From Eumeta japonica (Eukaryota > Arthropoda > Insecta > Lepidoptera > Psychidae), in assembly GCA_005406025.1 (NCBI GenBank), contig BGZK01000700.1, positions 246,734 to 310,733 on the forward strand: 64,000 nt of DNA, read 5' to 3'. How positions within the stretch are numbered: the stretch's first letter is position 1; the number at the start of each line of letters is the position of its first letter. Below the pieces are notes generated by a model, which saw only the letters and a program-made list of their open reading frames with translations, searched no databases and was not told the origin of the DNA. The translations under genes and the position numbers were made by a program. Positions 42,601 to 51,714 of this stretch are shown piece by piece.

Positions 42601-44016
42601 ATGTATGTGTCAAATCATACGAATTACATACACAAATTAAGTTTTCACTTTTTACAACTTGCCATCATACTTTTTGAAATCATACAGACAGCTATGCATG
42701 AATAGATTGATTAGCCATAGTAATGTAACACATCCCCCCAGTCTGACACTTCTATGAATTTCAAACCATTCTTAATATCTCACTACTTTTGGTACAGGCA
42801 CTGAGCCTCTGTTTGAGATTGAATACCCTTACCAATCTGCTCCTCACACCATGTATAGTTTTCCATAGATCATTCCTTTCCACTCTTCCACAAGTTTTTC
42901 AGATCTACAAAGTATAGAAAATCTTAGTTCTTGACCAAAAATTTTTCCATGTTTCACAAGGAAAAAACTTGATTTGTTCACACTATCCCCTTTCGAAATC
43001 CTGCTTATACATTCTAGATACTACTTTCAATCTCATCCACATCAGTTTCGATGGCAATTATAGCATTATTTCGCGTGCAGTTAGCTGTGTGTGAAAGATG
43101 ATGAAAATATTTATAGGGTGGTGATTTCTACAAACTTACCATGAGCTTTTCCGTCTATAAATGGGTACAGTACAAAGGACGAAACTGCTGTTATGAAGTT
43201 AGTCATGGAAGCCTCGCAATGGTGTAAAATAGGAATGCAGAGGAGAAGAGGGAAGGATCAGGAAGCGCTGAATCTTTGCATTGCATCATTCACAAGCAAT
43301 TCAGAGCAACAGTTTCATATGTTGTACTGTACAGTAATAGTATTACACCAGTTATTAGATACCCTATGGTGTTTCAGCACTTGTTAAATCCAGGGACTGT
43401 TTAATTGTATAATTATTATCACTTACATGCATTTACAACCACAGTGACAACCATCGTATGCCTATTTTGAAACATTGTCATTCAATTTATAGGGACACAC
43501 CCTTCCAATAACAGTAATAACAACCAAGGACCTATGGCTTAAGAACTGTCCATGATGAAACTGGTTTAATGTGACTCAAGTTCAAAAGTTAATAATCACT
43601 TTACCTTATATTGGGGATCTAATACATCACTATTATTTGTTAGCAACATGCTCACTATTCAATAACCACCATTATACCTTAGTTATATAAAAATTTGTTG
43701 CATTTCAATGTCAATTTAGCATGTTAAAATAGATTACATAAATTGAACTAAACATCAATTCAATATTTTTTTTATATGGAAAATTATCAGCATATTTAAT
43801 ATACGACATCAATTAACATGTTTTGCTGTTTTAAAGTTTGCTATATTGTTTTTCTTTAAGTAGCACTTTATGTTGTAGCATGAGCCAGAACTTCTGAAAG
43901 AAGCCTATGAACAGCCATTAGCAACACCCCGCCATGAGGATCCACATTATACCCTTGGAGATTTCGAACCATTACCTCAAGAGCCACCACCGCAACCTGA
44001 TTTCGAGCAACTTTAA
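12618..44016 (+). CDS. row: POGZ/Row-family zinc-finger AT-hook chromatin protein with embedded Merlin transposase domain
   Basis: Assembled exons: 12618-12650, 12741-12991, 14399-14502, 15502-15705, 22275-22439, 23801-24010, 24326-24726, 27092-27417, 27576-27720, 29504-29674, 30466-30720, 32308-32538, 35325-35504, 35592-35724, 36247-36338, 36516-36652, 37729-37886, 39018-39193, 39604-39708, 43879-44016. The sum is 3615 nt (1204 residues plus stop); every junction is GT-AG and phase-compatible. Layout: AT-hook RGRPKG (~130), Lys/Glu-rich tract, Merlin-type domain 296-613, second AT-hook-like GRGKRGRKKK (~627), acidic run, FYFG-like block before the fingers (~723), C2H2 array 756-1065, acidic Pro-rich tail. 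The finger order and spacing match POGZ, whose Drosophila relative Row works with HP1c and WOC in chromatin (family knowledge). Nuclear DNA-binding regulator is inferred. The start uses the first ATG in a good context (accATG); weak donors at 22440, 27721 and 35505 are the least certain junctions. Confidence 0.75.
13917..13947. repeat. Perfect 13-bp hairpin in intron 2
   Basis: gttctatcatcac, then atgta, then gtgatgatagaac is a perfect stem with a 5-nt loop. The rest of intron 2 (12992-14398) and intron 3 (14503-15501) shows nothing else recognisable. Confidence 0.7.
16226..17863 (-). pseudogene. Second decayed DDE transposase in intron 4
   Basis: On the minus strand it opens near 17863 (MANLNFKCGKPIKSQ). 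It continues through RYHNETNYEDYVIWLHNKL and IVDNVPYHKYV (second Asp motif, ~17040), then LRLPPYHLDLNLIENIWAQL (the N...E motif, ~16760), and ends with an acidic tail SSDDEDFID and stop near 16230. Several stops break the frame, and a piece resembling the foldback at 36003-36111 interrupts it near 16295-16345. It belongs to the same family as the relic at 7723-9550 by the KPxKS start and acidic tail. Confidence 0.75.
17272..17294. repeat. (AT)n microsatellite
   Basis: An uninterrupted alternating A/T run of about 23 bp lies inside the decayed transposase. Confidence 0.85.
17976..18601. mobile_element. Tigger/pogo-like MITE, copy 1 (626 bp)
   Basis: The element starts cagttgaacctcgataa and ends ttatcgaggttctactg, flanked by TA on both sides (17974-17975 and 18602-18603). 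The internal sequence is dominated by repeats of aagttatagaggtt. TA targets and CAGT...CTG ends are pogo/Tigger hallmarks. A second copy lies at 25993-27057 and a related family at 61258-61709. It has no coding capacity. Confidence 0.85.
18602..22274. other. Remainder of intron 4
   Basis: No coding exon was found. Short tails with tttgcccccggc/cctgg words near 19087, 21420, 21545 and 21660 resemble retroelement 3' ends. 21690-21870 carries degenerate gaaattgaaa/gggactgaa quasi-repeats like those at 10130-10380. A poly-A run is at 21117-21130. Confidence 0.45.
22440..23800. other. Intron 5 of the row-like gene
   Basis: This contains an unclassified sequence with a gtgcgcgcac palindrome near 22713 and AT-rich DNA. 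No exon was found, and the two neighbouring exons join in phase. Confidence 0.45.
25080..25770 (-). mobile_element. LINE (RTE-like) 3' coding fragment, decayed
   Basis: The stretch from agatggccaaaccactgcaac through the duplicated tttcaaacacc/ttaattttgctg segments matches a second copy at 41990-42345 in order and spacing. On the minus strand it gives broken fragments of the reverse-transcriptase C-terminal region (WPF.HLER-like words). An internal ~150-bp duplication (25440-25590 versus 25600-25760) is visible. There is no intact frame. Confidence 0.5.
25993..27057. mobile_element. Tigger/pogo-like MITE, copy 2, with nested insertion
   Basis: It is collinear with the MITE at 17976-18601, with TA on both sides and ends cagttgaacctcgataa and ttattgaggttctactg. 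About 420 bp of foreign DNA interrupt it between about 26600 and 27018. Its right end lies only 34 nt from the 3' splice site of the exon at 27092. Confidence 0.85.
26600..27018. mobile_element. Unclassified element nested in the MITE
   Basis: It is absent from MITE copy 1. Near its ends are agctattacatag (26602-26614) and ctatgcaatagct (26972-26984), inverted with one mismatch, next to GC-rich words atcgcgggccttgag and gccgcgg-type sequence. It also contains ctgcgcatgcgta. No coding capacity is visible and the class is unknown. Confidence 0.6.
27880..28050 (-). mobile_element. LINE 3' tail fragment
   Basis: Words such as catccgtccatccatatgtc, gcattttattcaaaaa and agccgctacttagtttggca are the reverse complement of those at 51715-51830 (ccaaactaagtagcggct, gaataaaatgcctgtgaca). 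The two are thus inverted copies of one retroelement tail. Confidence 0.65.
28085..28400. repeat. Dispersed repeat, copy B
   Basis: Homologous to 1-310; see there. It lies in intron 9 of the row-like gene. No ends are recognised. Confidence 0.6.
28540..28920. repeat. GC-richer unclassified insert in intron 9
   Basis: The composition rises well above the surroundings, and gtcgatgacctaacta appears twice in tandem near 28857 and 28881. It reads like an untranslated part of a retroelement, but no domain was found. Confidence 0.4.
28920..29200 (-). mobile_element. SINE-like fragment
   Basis: The body words catagcctcccac, taacttaacatgcattcc and gaaactcattggttga parallel those in the SINE copies at 40090-40360 and 61730-61985. 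The tRNA-like head is missing or too decayed to recognise. Confidence 0.4.
30940..31190 (+). repeat. LINE-type tail and degenerate quasi-repeats
   Basis: It begins actagcttttgcccgtggc, followed by irregular gattc/gatcc words. This is the same arrangement, in opposite orientation, as at 10130-10380. It lies in intron 11. Confidence 0.5.
32780..32990 (+). repeat. Degenerate gattc-type quasi-repeats in intron 12
   Basis: Repeats of the form tttcgattccggtc / ttttgattctgatcc / cttgattctactcc lie here without a clear unit length. They match the blocks at 31020-31180 and 50620-50790. Confidence 0.5.
33570..34350 (+). pseudogene. Decayed mariner transposase
   Basis: Plus-strand fragments run in the normal mariner order. 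A helix-turn-helix start (WKQKSKTPTAARKIYEIE ... LFNHLNNENLTL) is followed by PDGRTVTAEIYSEQLIQM near 34120, a broken LVNRK/QYNNS block near 34230, and LFRSMAKLFQ near 34340. Frameshifts and stops separate the blocks, and the terminal repeats were not found. Lies in intron 12. Confidence 0.75.
34360..35324. other. Rest of intron 12
   Basis: AT-rich sequence with a ctggtgaaagctaaatagag/gggagacgccgctgaggta segment near 35040-35100 that looks like an insertion. No exon is visible. Confidence 0.4.
36003..36111. repeat. 109-bp foldback MITE in intron 14
   Basis: agacgcttacctgcaaca (36003-36020) pairs with tgttgcaggcaagtgtct (36094-36111) with two mismatches. An inner palindrome gttacatgctgcatgtaac sits at 36072-36090. 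A related piece is found at 16295-16345. Confidence 0.7.
36653..37728. other. Intron 16
   Basis: Mostly AT-rich. A perfect 11-bp inverted pair acaatgtttat / ataaacattgt lies near 37510-37540. No exon or element is identified. Confidence 0.45.
38343..38383. repeat. Perfect 16-bp hairpin in intron 17
   Basis: agagatatcagaaata, an A-run loop and tatttctgatatctct form a perfect stem. The rest of intron 17 (37887-39017) is featureless. Confidence 0.7.
39734..40081. mobile_element. hAT MITE (348 bp) with perfect 8-bp target duplication
   Basis: Terminal inverted repeats cagcgccggcc and ggccggcgctg are flanked on both sides by taaccaac (39726-39733 and 40082-40089). The 8-bp duplication and short CAG...CTG ends are diagnostic of hAT elements. 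The copy interrupts a SINE and lies just 25 nt after the donor of exon 19. Confidence 0.92.
40090..40360 (-). mobile_element. tRNA-derived SINE
   Basis: On the minus strand the head reads ggtgactcagtggttaagag, which fits a tRNA A box. A body with cgcttcacatctcggagagc and a catcggtcccaga word follows. Its 3' end is separated by the hAT MITE at 39734-40081. Confidence 0.6.
40361..41880. other. Intron 19, middle part
   Basis: AT-rich DNA without a recognisable exon or element; the flanking exons 19 and 20 join in phase. Confidence 0.4.
41880..42345 (-). mobile_element. LINE (RTE-like) fragment, copy 2
   Basis: Homologous to 25080-25770 (gtcaaaccactacaac, tactctagtcactaaa, tcctttcaatatcttcatcat). 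Minus-strand translation gives broken reverse-transcriptase C-terminal words, such as LLSLMYG and the RxxxxxRYxVVWPF region, with stops. Confidence 0.55.
42346..43878. other. Intron 19, distal part
   Basis: No exon is supported. 43480-43600 has words (ggtttaatgtgactcaagttcaaaa) recalling the SINE body. An open stretch at 43193-43387 has no recognisable family and no splice support. Confidence 0.35.
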
Positions 44017-44431
44017 ACCAATATTGATAGTTATTGTTTTTAAAGCTTTCAAAAACACTATTTTAACATTTATTTTAATTCATTTATATATGAAATCAAA
44101 ATTATATTGTGATAAAAATTTTATTATGTGTATTCGAAAACCACTTAGGACACTAGACATAGTATGTGGTTAATAAGATTTGGTTATCAAGATTAATGTA
44201 GATGGACTATTTCAAATAACACTTTTTATTTTCCATTTTCCAGAAAATGTTGAAACAGGTATTGTTAGAAAGAATTAAATATTTTATAAATAAATGCATC
44301 AATGTAAGGATTTCTTTTAATAACAACCTTTCTTTTATTATGAAAAACAAGCTATATATTGTAGCATACATATTGATTTTTTGTATTAGTGATAGTCAAA
44401 CTGTATTCCTCTAATTTTTAATAAAAATAAA
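44017..44431 (+). terminator. 3' untranslated region and candidate poly(A) signals of the row-like gene
   Basis: The stop codon ends at 44016. Canonical aataaa hexamers occur at 44289-44294, 44420-44425 and 44426-44431. The convergent neighbour's stop codon lies at 44956, so the two 3' ends are within about 0.5-0.9 kb and may overlap. Confidence 0.4.
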
Positions 44432-44955
44432 TAGAATCTATTGGTATTATTTGCTTGTATATTGTTTTATCTGAATATGTGGATTCACAGGTATGATTTT
44501 GTAATATCTATAATTGAATGTTTGGGAAATAATGTTCATACAGTCACACAGATGTTTTTTTTTGCAAGAAGTTGAATTAAATGCTTTTTTATAGAATCCA
44601 GAGATTATTTCCTTTCTACAAGTTTAAATTATGCAACCAAAATTTTTCAGTTTGAGGACATCTTCCTAAGAAGCAACTCAATATGTAGAGATAGATTGAT
44701 GATTATATATTATCATTCATTCAGATATTATCATTCTGCAATTGTTTAAGTAATTTTTTTTTGTGAAATAGATATGACCTCAATATAATATAAATAAAAT
44801 TCTTATTACAATTTTAGTTCATAAATAAATATATTTTTTTGTTATTGCTATACAAATTATGTAAAAAAAAAAATCACCAATAAACGACGTTTTTCTTCAA
44901 AATAAAATTAAGTGAATCATGTATTACCTTTTTCAATATTAATAAATGTTAAAAA

Positions 44956-47900
44956 TTATTTCTTTCTTTTTTTCTTTTTGAATTGCAGAGTAACCTTGTT
45001 GCTTACTCCATAATCTTCTATGCTGCTAAAATCATCGTCCAAAGTAATACTCTCAAAATTGAGATCATTAGTTTTCCAAATATACTTCCAAGATACTTTC
45101 AAATTGTTTTTAATTCTTTGTTGGTGAATAGCAAAGTTTCGTGCAATTGCTTTTTTAAGTTCTTTGACAGTTACATTTTGAGGGACCTGTAAACAATATT
45201 GATAATGTTTTTCCAGCAAACAGTATAAGTACTTTTAGAAACAGCATATTAATGAGCTATTTTATGAAATAAATTTATTAACCATTATTAGTTTTTATAG
45301 ATTTATTAGTGTTAGTGCTATAAAAAAAACTCTTTCAATATTAACTATTAAACTGATAAATGAACTTCTAAATTTATGCCTATTTGTAAATGAAAAAGAA
45401 TAAACAGTACTGATTTTTAGACATTTTTTTTTTTGATATATTTATTTGTTCACTGTTGCTGTTGCTTTGAAGCACTTAGTTAAAAAAAATTCAGCAACAT
45501 ACTAATTAATCAAAACATTGTACTTTGAGATATTCAGTTATTACCATTTGAATGCATACATTTTTTATCACTCATTGCTCCTTTATAATCAAAAGTTCAT
45601 GCAAGTCTATAAAGACCATTTGATTACTAAATTGATGTTAAATAATTTGGTGGCTAATATAACACATACTTTTACAAATTCTAAAACACAGTCTACTTTT
45701 TATCAGATCATAAGGTCAAATTTAGACAAAAGTCACTGAAGACACATTTCAATGATTATTTCTGTAATCTAACTTTTTTACAGTACCATCAGATTTTTTA
45801 TGCCAATAATAAGTTCACATAATTGTTTGATCAACCTCTGCCAATCCGGAGAACAAAAATCTGTGACTGGAGTTATGGCTAATATTCTTTAATGTATGCA
45901 TATGGGTATATTGTTTGTAACTCTTTTGGGCTAGATTTTGACACACTAAACGGTTTCATTTCATTTAAACTTTGAAGGATTATCAAGGACCATGACAATA
46001 CAATTTCATATTTTGAAAATAATATTTTGAAAAAATTTTAATTTCTGAAATCTTGTAAGTTGAAAATTTGAAAAAAAATTGGTTACTTAAAACATAAAAT
46101 TTTACAGTTTTGAAAAATTAATTAAAGCTAATAATTTTGAAAAAAAAATTGACTTTGATATTTCTGAAATTTTGCAAAACTTGAAAGTAAAAAAAAACAT
46201 GTTACAATTGTAAGTTGTACAACACAACGTTAACTTATGACGAGCGCTTCACTCAGTTTTGAATTCACCCAATCCAATATAATCCAATAGTCATGTGTTA
46301 GTCAAATGAAAAGATTACATGACATGAATGATATAAACTTCAATTCATGGCCACACATAAGATATTTTAAAATCAAGGATCTAGGTTATAAATGCTATTA
46401 ATATATTAACACCAAAAATTAAAAGAAAAATTAGTTTAAAAAACTAAAAAATACCCTTTAATGATAAATTGAACTAAAAAGTGAAAAATAATTCTTAATA
46501 TAAGAATAAAATAATTAATGAAAAATATTAGTATTGTGAAAAAAGCGTGAGGTGTTCGATAAATCAGTTCTTGAAAATTTTCGATTAGTCCCAAAATCGT
46601 ATGAAAGATATTGCACAAAGAGCCCTTCATTTTTTTCTCAATAATACTAATATTTTTTGTTCATTGTTTTATTTCTATATTAAGAATTGTTTTTCAATTT
46701 TTGGTTTAATTTGATTTATTGTTATAATGTGTTTAGTTTTTTTTAAACTACATTTTATGGAGTCCCATCCCATGCATGGGATTGCACTGTTTGCTCATGA
46801 TACTTCTCTAAATTTGAAAATTCATAGACAACAACCAGCTTTTAACAAAGGAAACAGTATCATCTCTGAAATAATTGCGTGGTTTAGTATTAATAACCTT
46901 TTTCTCAATGAAAGGAAAATAAAACTTGTTAAATTTTCTTTGACGAGTGCTAATGATGCAAACATAGTGGTCAAGAATGAGATACTGGATATTATGGACA
47001 TGTGCCTTATTTTTTGGTCTCACTTTATATGCTAAATTATCGGGACCTTAAATAAGTTCTCGCTGTTTCTTTTATAAAATAAAAGCTTTATTTAAATTAT
47101 AAGGAACAAAAACATTTCATTCAAAATATTGCCCATCACTAGCGACAACTTTCTCCCATCTTTCTAGCAGTATATGTATTCCGCGTCAGAAAAACGACAT
47201 GTCTTTCGAGGCTATCCAAGAATTGATTCATTTTTTATCTTCTTCATAAGAATAAAAGTGCTGATCGGCTAGGCCATGTACCATTGAACGGAATAGCTGA
47301 AAATCAGAAGGGGCTATGTCAGGTGAATACGGCGGGTGGGGTAGAACTTCCCATTAAAGCGTTTTCACTGATTTTGCAATGAGGCCGAGCATTGTCATGT
47401 AACAAAATCACTTTATCGTGTCTCTGCTTGTATAGTGGCTGTTTTTCTTTTAAGGATCAACTTAAACGCATCAATTGAAATCAATAGCGATCCCACGTGG
47501 TAGTCTCATTTGGTTTGAGCAGCTCATAATAAATTACATCCTGCTGATCCCACCAAATACTTCTTCTCTGTATTTGGTGGGATCTAGGCTTCGAACCATG
47601 GATATTTGGTTTTGCAGACGATGTTCATGCATGGCCTGGCTTACCCAACGATTTTCTATGCTTTGGATTATTGTAGTGTATCTACTTTTAATTGCCAGTC
47701 ATAATGCAGTGCAAAAAACCTTTTCTTTTCTACCATTGAAGCAGTAGTTCACAAGGGAGAAAACGCCGTTCGAAGTCTCTCAGCTTCAATTCATACGGTA
47801 TCCAATATCCTTGCTTCTGGATCATTCCTAAAACTTCTAAACATTTTGAAACAGTTGACTCATCTACTTGTAATGTTTTTCCAAGTTCTGTTAGTGTCTG

Positions 47901-49213
47901 ACATCGGTTTTGATTAAGCAATTCCTCCAACTTTTCATCTTCAAATTTTTTTGGTGCGCCAGAACATTCTTTATCCTCAAGTTCAAAATCCATTATTTTT
48001 GAAGCATCAAAACCAGTCTCTGCATATCGTATCTGACAAAGCATTGTCGCCATAAGTCTCAGCAACAATTCTATGTGCTTCAGCTGCAGATTTCTTTTGA
48101 ATAAAGTACTGCAATAAAATTCCCCGCAAATACACTTTATTTGACACAAAAGTAGACATTCTTAGAATTAAGAAAAAATTGCTTTATTTACACTAAAGTA
48201 AACTACCATACACTGAAATTTAAAGTTAGATTCACTACTGCCTTGCATATGTTACCATTCGAAATTTCATGAACGGGGTACTGCTACTGTCATCTTTGAA
48301 GAAACAGCAAAAACCTATTCAAGGTCCCAATACATTGGAATTCTCATATTACGAGATTGAAGGTTTAGTTCTGTAGCATATGCAGTGATATGAATTTGAC
48401 GACTTATTGATGAGTTTATTTCAGCTCCTTTCATAGCCTAATGATCTATGGAATTATACTAGGGGTCATGTAGCTAATATTAACACAATTTTGGTGCCGC
48501 AGAATCAGGCTGTTCGTGCCATTTACAATTTGAGACCAAAAATGTCTCAAAGAAATATTTAGAAAAATTAATATTTTAACTATAACGTCACGATACATAT
48601 ACGAAAACCTGGTATATGTAAAAAGAAATATAAAATTGTTCAAAAAAATGGGCAACATTCATAACATTAACACTAGATATAAGGATGATTTTGCTTTTCA
48701 TAAAACCCGTCTAAACATAGCAAATTATTTAAATAATCATTCAAATTTTACAAGATTCAACTCAAATTCAAAACTTGCTATTTTATAAATTTAAAGTTTT
48801 TGTTAAACAGAAATTATATGGCAACGGCTATTATTATAAAGAGTTTACATAAGTTAACCTAATTTCGATAGATAATTTGCATTATCTAATACTTACTATT
48901 ACTTTTAAAGGTGTTTCGGTTTCCCTCGATATAAAAATGGTGATTAACTGCCCATGTTCTACTGCTACCTTAAATATTAAACATAACAATCCATTAAGCA
49001 AATATTTCCACATGTAATAGATATTACAAAATTGTCCAATTTCTGTTTGTATAAACAATTCCTGCGTTTGTTTACCTGAGCTACTACTTCTTCTAATGTG
49101 ATATCAGATGGTAAATCAGAAAGTAAAGAATCACAGCTAATAATGGTACAAAGCGATGAATTCGTAACTTCTAATAATTCATTATGAGTTAATTCTGGAA
49201 TTCTTTCATTCAT
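44956..49213 (-). CDS. SNRNP25: U11/U12 small nuclear ribonucleoprotein 25 kDa protein
   Basis: Three exons, transcribed leftward: 49213-49076, 48968-48897 and 45186-44956 (146 residues plus stop; human about 132). Both introns are GT-AG and all junctions are phase 0. Landmarks fit the family: SLLSDLPSDITLEEVVAQ, then VEHGQLITIFISRETE, then VTVKELKKAI, VSWKYIWKTNDL, IEDYGVSNKVTLQF and a Lys/Arg tail. The protein has a ubiquitin-like fold and belongs to the U11/U12 di-snRNP that recognises minor (U12-type) introns in the nucleus (family knowledge). The ATG at 49213 has A at -3. The middle exon is only 72 nt and easily missed. The 3.7-kb second intron is packed with transposons. Converges with the row-like gene and diverges from myopic. 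Confidence 0.88.
46436..46750. repeat. Inverted-repeat MITE in SNRNP25 intron
   Basis: The left arm (aaaaataattcttaatataag...aatattagtattgtg) is the approximate reverse complement of the right arm (aataatactaatattt...tatattaagaattgtttttca). The core between them contains gcgtgaggtgttcgat and gcacaaagagccctt. A partial copy is at 51555-51705. Intron sequence 45190-46430 to its left shows nothing recognisable. Confidence 0.65.
46755..48850 (+). mobile_element. Non-LTR retrotransposon reverse-transcriptase fragment, split by a mariner
   Basis: The left part (to 47039) encodes FAHDTSLNLKIHRQQPAF ... NNLFLNERKIKLVKFS, a jockey-like RT segment in which FADDTS has become FAHDTS. The right part (from 48331) encodes NTILVPQNQAVRAIYNLRP, then RYIYENLVYVKRNI, GNIHNINTRY and KLYGNGYYY, the usual C-terminal end of such elements. 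Frameshifts are present. The two halves are separated by the mariner at 47040-48330. Confidence 0.75.
47040..48330 (-). mobile_element. mariner element, 1291 bp, decayed transposase
   Basis: It is flanked by TA (47038-47039 and 48331-48332). Ends are tcgggaccttaaataagt and the inverted acctattcaaggtcccaa, about 28-bp terminal repeats with mismatches. The minus strand encodes an N-terminal helix-turn-helix transposase start (LRLMATMLCQIRYAETG, LTELGKTLQVDESTVSKCL) and the C-terminal catalytic block LPHPPYSPDIAPSDFQLF. Frameshifts near 47730 and 47470 mean no intact protein. Length is normal for mariner. Confidence 0.9.
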
Positions 49214-50620
49214 TTTAAATTTTTTAATCGATGACGCTGTAAATAGTACTTCATAGACCAAACTAATAAATAATACTCTTTAAGAATATTATTGCAATCA
49301 TATTGCAATTCTTATCACAATTATAATAAATTCGGTGGATTATCGACTAATCACAAACTAAATATATATATTTCAATTATGAACTAAATTTATAAATTAA
49401 ACCAAAACAATCACCAACATAGATTACCAATTCTAATGTTCTGGGTTATCATATTTAAAACATAAAATAAGAGTATTTAAAAAATACCCTCCAGAGAAAT
49501 ATTCATCTATTTGTTGGACCATACTCAGTGTAGAGTGCAGTAACTACCTTAATCGGAGATAGTGTAAATTTTCGTAAGAGTAAGAATTTTCACTACGGTA
49601 TCTGTAATAGCATAAATATGATAATAAAGACAAGGCAAAATGGAAGCTTTTTATCAAGGAAGAAATTTTATAAATCGGTTTGACAAAAACATTCTGTGTA
49701 TAGACAGACACTACTGATTTATATAGTAGTATAAATATTATAGAAAATACATTAATAAAGCCACGCCTTGGATATAATTACTCTTCATAGGTAGGTAATT
49801 GTTAAATTTGGAACACTTATCGCTTTATTCTTCATAATTATATAACTATTAAATTTTCAAAACATGATAACATTTATTTTAGACTAAGAATATAAGACGT
49901 AGTATTAGATTTACTTGCAACATCGTGATATTGGCTTTATCAATTCTACTGAAAAACTAAATGTCCTTATTATATTTGCTTGGGCTAAATATCGTGAAGT
50001 TTATTGCAATTAGGATTTGACAAAATTTTATATTAAGTAGAATTTTGATGGAATAGTAAGGTCATGAAATAACTTATCGCTATGTAATGTTTGACAAATA
50101 AATATGAAACTATCGAAAACATGAAAGTAAAAAGAAAGCCAAATTCTAAGACCACAAACCAATCTCAGTTTATTGTTAAAACAAAAATAGTAAACAAAAA
50201 AATTACTAAAAAAAAATCTGGAGATCTCAAAAACTCTGCAGACTATCCCTATAACTTCCCGCTATAATATTTATCGATATGTCTTTACGCTCTTTGAGTT
50301 ATATTTATTTTCTATAGGTTGCATATTTGCGTATTTCGTTTGTCTTTTTTATCTACCTAAATCATTCATTAAATTAATATGAAACAGGTGATTTGTTCTA
50401 CTCACAAATAGGAAAGTTTCTGAGAAAAAAAACTAGTAATTATCGCCGATTATCACCTGTAGGTATATTACTACTGAATTATACTGTCCTACTACAACTC
50501 CCTAAATAAAATAAATTATAAATATTTCGTCTTGGCTTCACACATATTTGCACATTTGTATTATCATAGTTCGTAAATTCTTTCACTCATAGAAAGCTTC
50601 TCTATCCTTATATATATCAT
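49214..50620. other. 5' flank of SNRNP25
   Basis: AT-rich spacer holding the SNRNP25 promoter somewhere to the left. No motif can be singled out with confidence. Confidence 0.4.
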
Positions 50621-50800
50621 TAGTTTTTGTCTCTGTTTCACCAAAATCGGAATCGTGATCGTCAAGGCAAACGAAATTACAAGCGGGACAAGCAGCACAT
50701 TTATGAATCAAGACTGGAGGCCTTATTACGTAAAAGTAGAAATCGACTGCGATTCCGGAATCGATTTGCGAGTCAAAATTGTTGGGAATAAAAAAATGTT
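50620..50800. repeat. Degenerate gattcc-type quasi-repeats
   Basis: Words such as aatcggaatcgtgatcg, aaatcgactgcgattccggaatcga match the blocks at 10130-10380 and 31020-31180. A 62-residue open frame over it (50655-50843) is a by-product. Confidence 0.5.
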
Positions 50801-50904
50801 ATTCTTATACGCAATTTCGAGCAACTTTAAATCGCTAGATTAAATTAAAACTTTACACACTTATCAAGGACTGATGACTGTACAATAATATGGTATAATT
50901 GAAC

Positions 50905-51560
50905 TGATTTGATGAAGAAGACAGATGGTAGGCATAGGAATTCTATAACGGAATAACATATCCTAGTCTTGTTTGAATTTGTCAACGTTGTCTTGAGATG
51001 TACTGTCACCATGAGTGATTTTCAGGGTTTGATGATGGAGCCAGAAGGTAAGCATTAGCACTCCATAATAGAACAACGTAACCTAATCGTATGTGTTCTT
51101 AATAGAATTTCTTAAGTACACTTTCGCCATAATTGGCTTTCAGGGTCTAATAATGGAGCCCGACGGTTGAAACCGGAATTATCATATCATAACGGAACAA
51201 TATATACTAACCGTATTTGGGCTTGTTGGAATTACCCTGAAATGTATTTTGCCCACGATTGACTTTCAGGATCTGATGATGGAGCTTCCAAACTTCCAGC
51301 TCCGTTATTAGACCCTGAGAGCCAATCATGGTCAAAGTGCATTCCACGACAATATCAACAAGTCCAAACACCGCTCAGATACGTTATACTATTATAAAGT
51401 ACTAGTGCCTACCTTCCGGCTGCATCATCAGACCCTGAAAATCGTTCATGGTCAAAGTACATCTCAAGACGATTTTTACAATACCAAATACGGCTAGGAT
51501 ACCTTATTTCATTGTGTAGTTCCTGTGTTTACCTTTTGGATTCATCATCAAACTGAAAGC
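50905..51560. repeat. Inverted minisatellite of ~120-130-bp units
   Basis: Three diverged forward units share tgattttcagggtttgatga, gatggagccagaaggta, aacggaata/agaacaacgta and ttgttgaattt-type words (near 50908, 51028 and 51147). After about 51280 the same unit runs in reverse complement at least twice (taccttccggctgcatcatc, agaccctgaaaatcgttcat, tcaaagtacatctcaagacg). The whole block is a head-to-head array and can fold back on itself. Confidence 0.8.
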
Positions 51561-51705
51561 ACCCCACGCTTTTTCCACAATAATATTAATATTTGTCGTC
51601 ATTGTTCATTATTTTTTCAGCTCATATTAAGAATTATTTTTCATTTTTTATTTTGATGTACTTCAAAAGCGTGTTTTTTAGTTTTTTTTTAAACTATGTT
51701 TTTGT
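51555..51705. repeat. Partial copy of the inverted-repeat MITE at 46436-46750
   Basis: cacgctttttccacaataatattaatattt and attaagaattatttttcat repeat arm sequences of the 46.4-kb MITE in the same order. Confidence 0.55.
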
Positions 51706-51714
51706 TATTTAACT

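Noticed and set aside
47730..48149. A 139-residue minus-strand frame as a stand-alone gene
   Set aside because: It is the N-terminal part of the mariner transposase inside clear terminal repeats.
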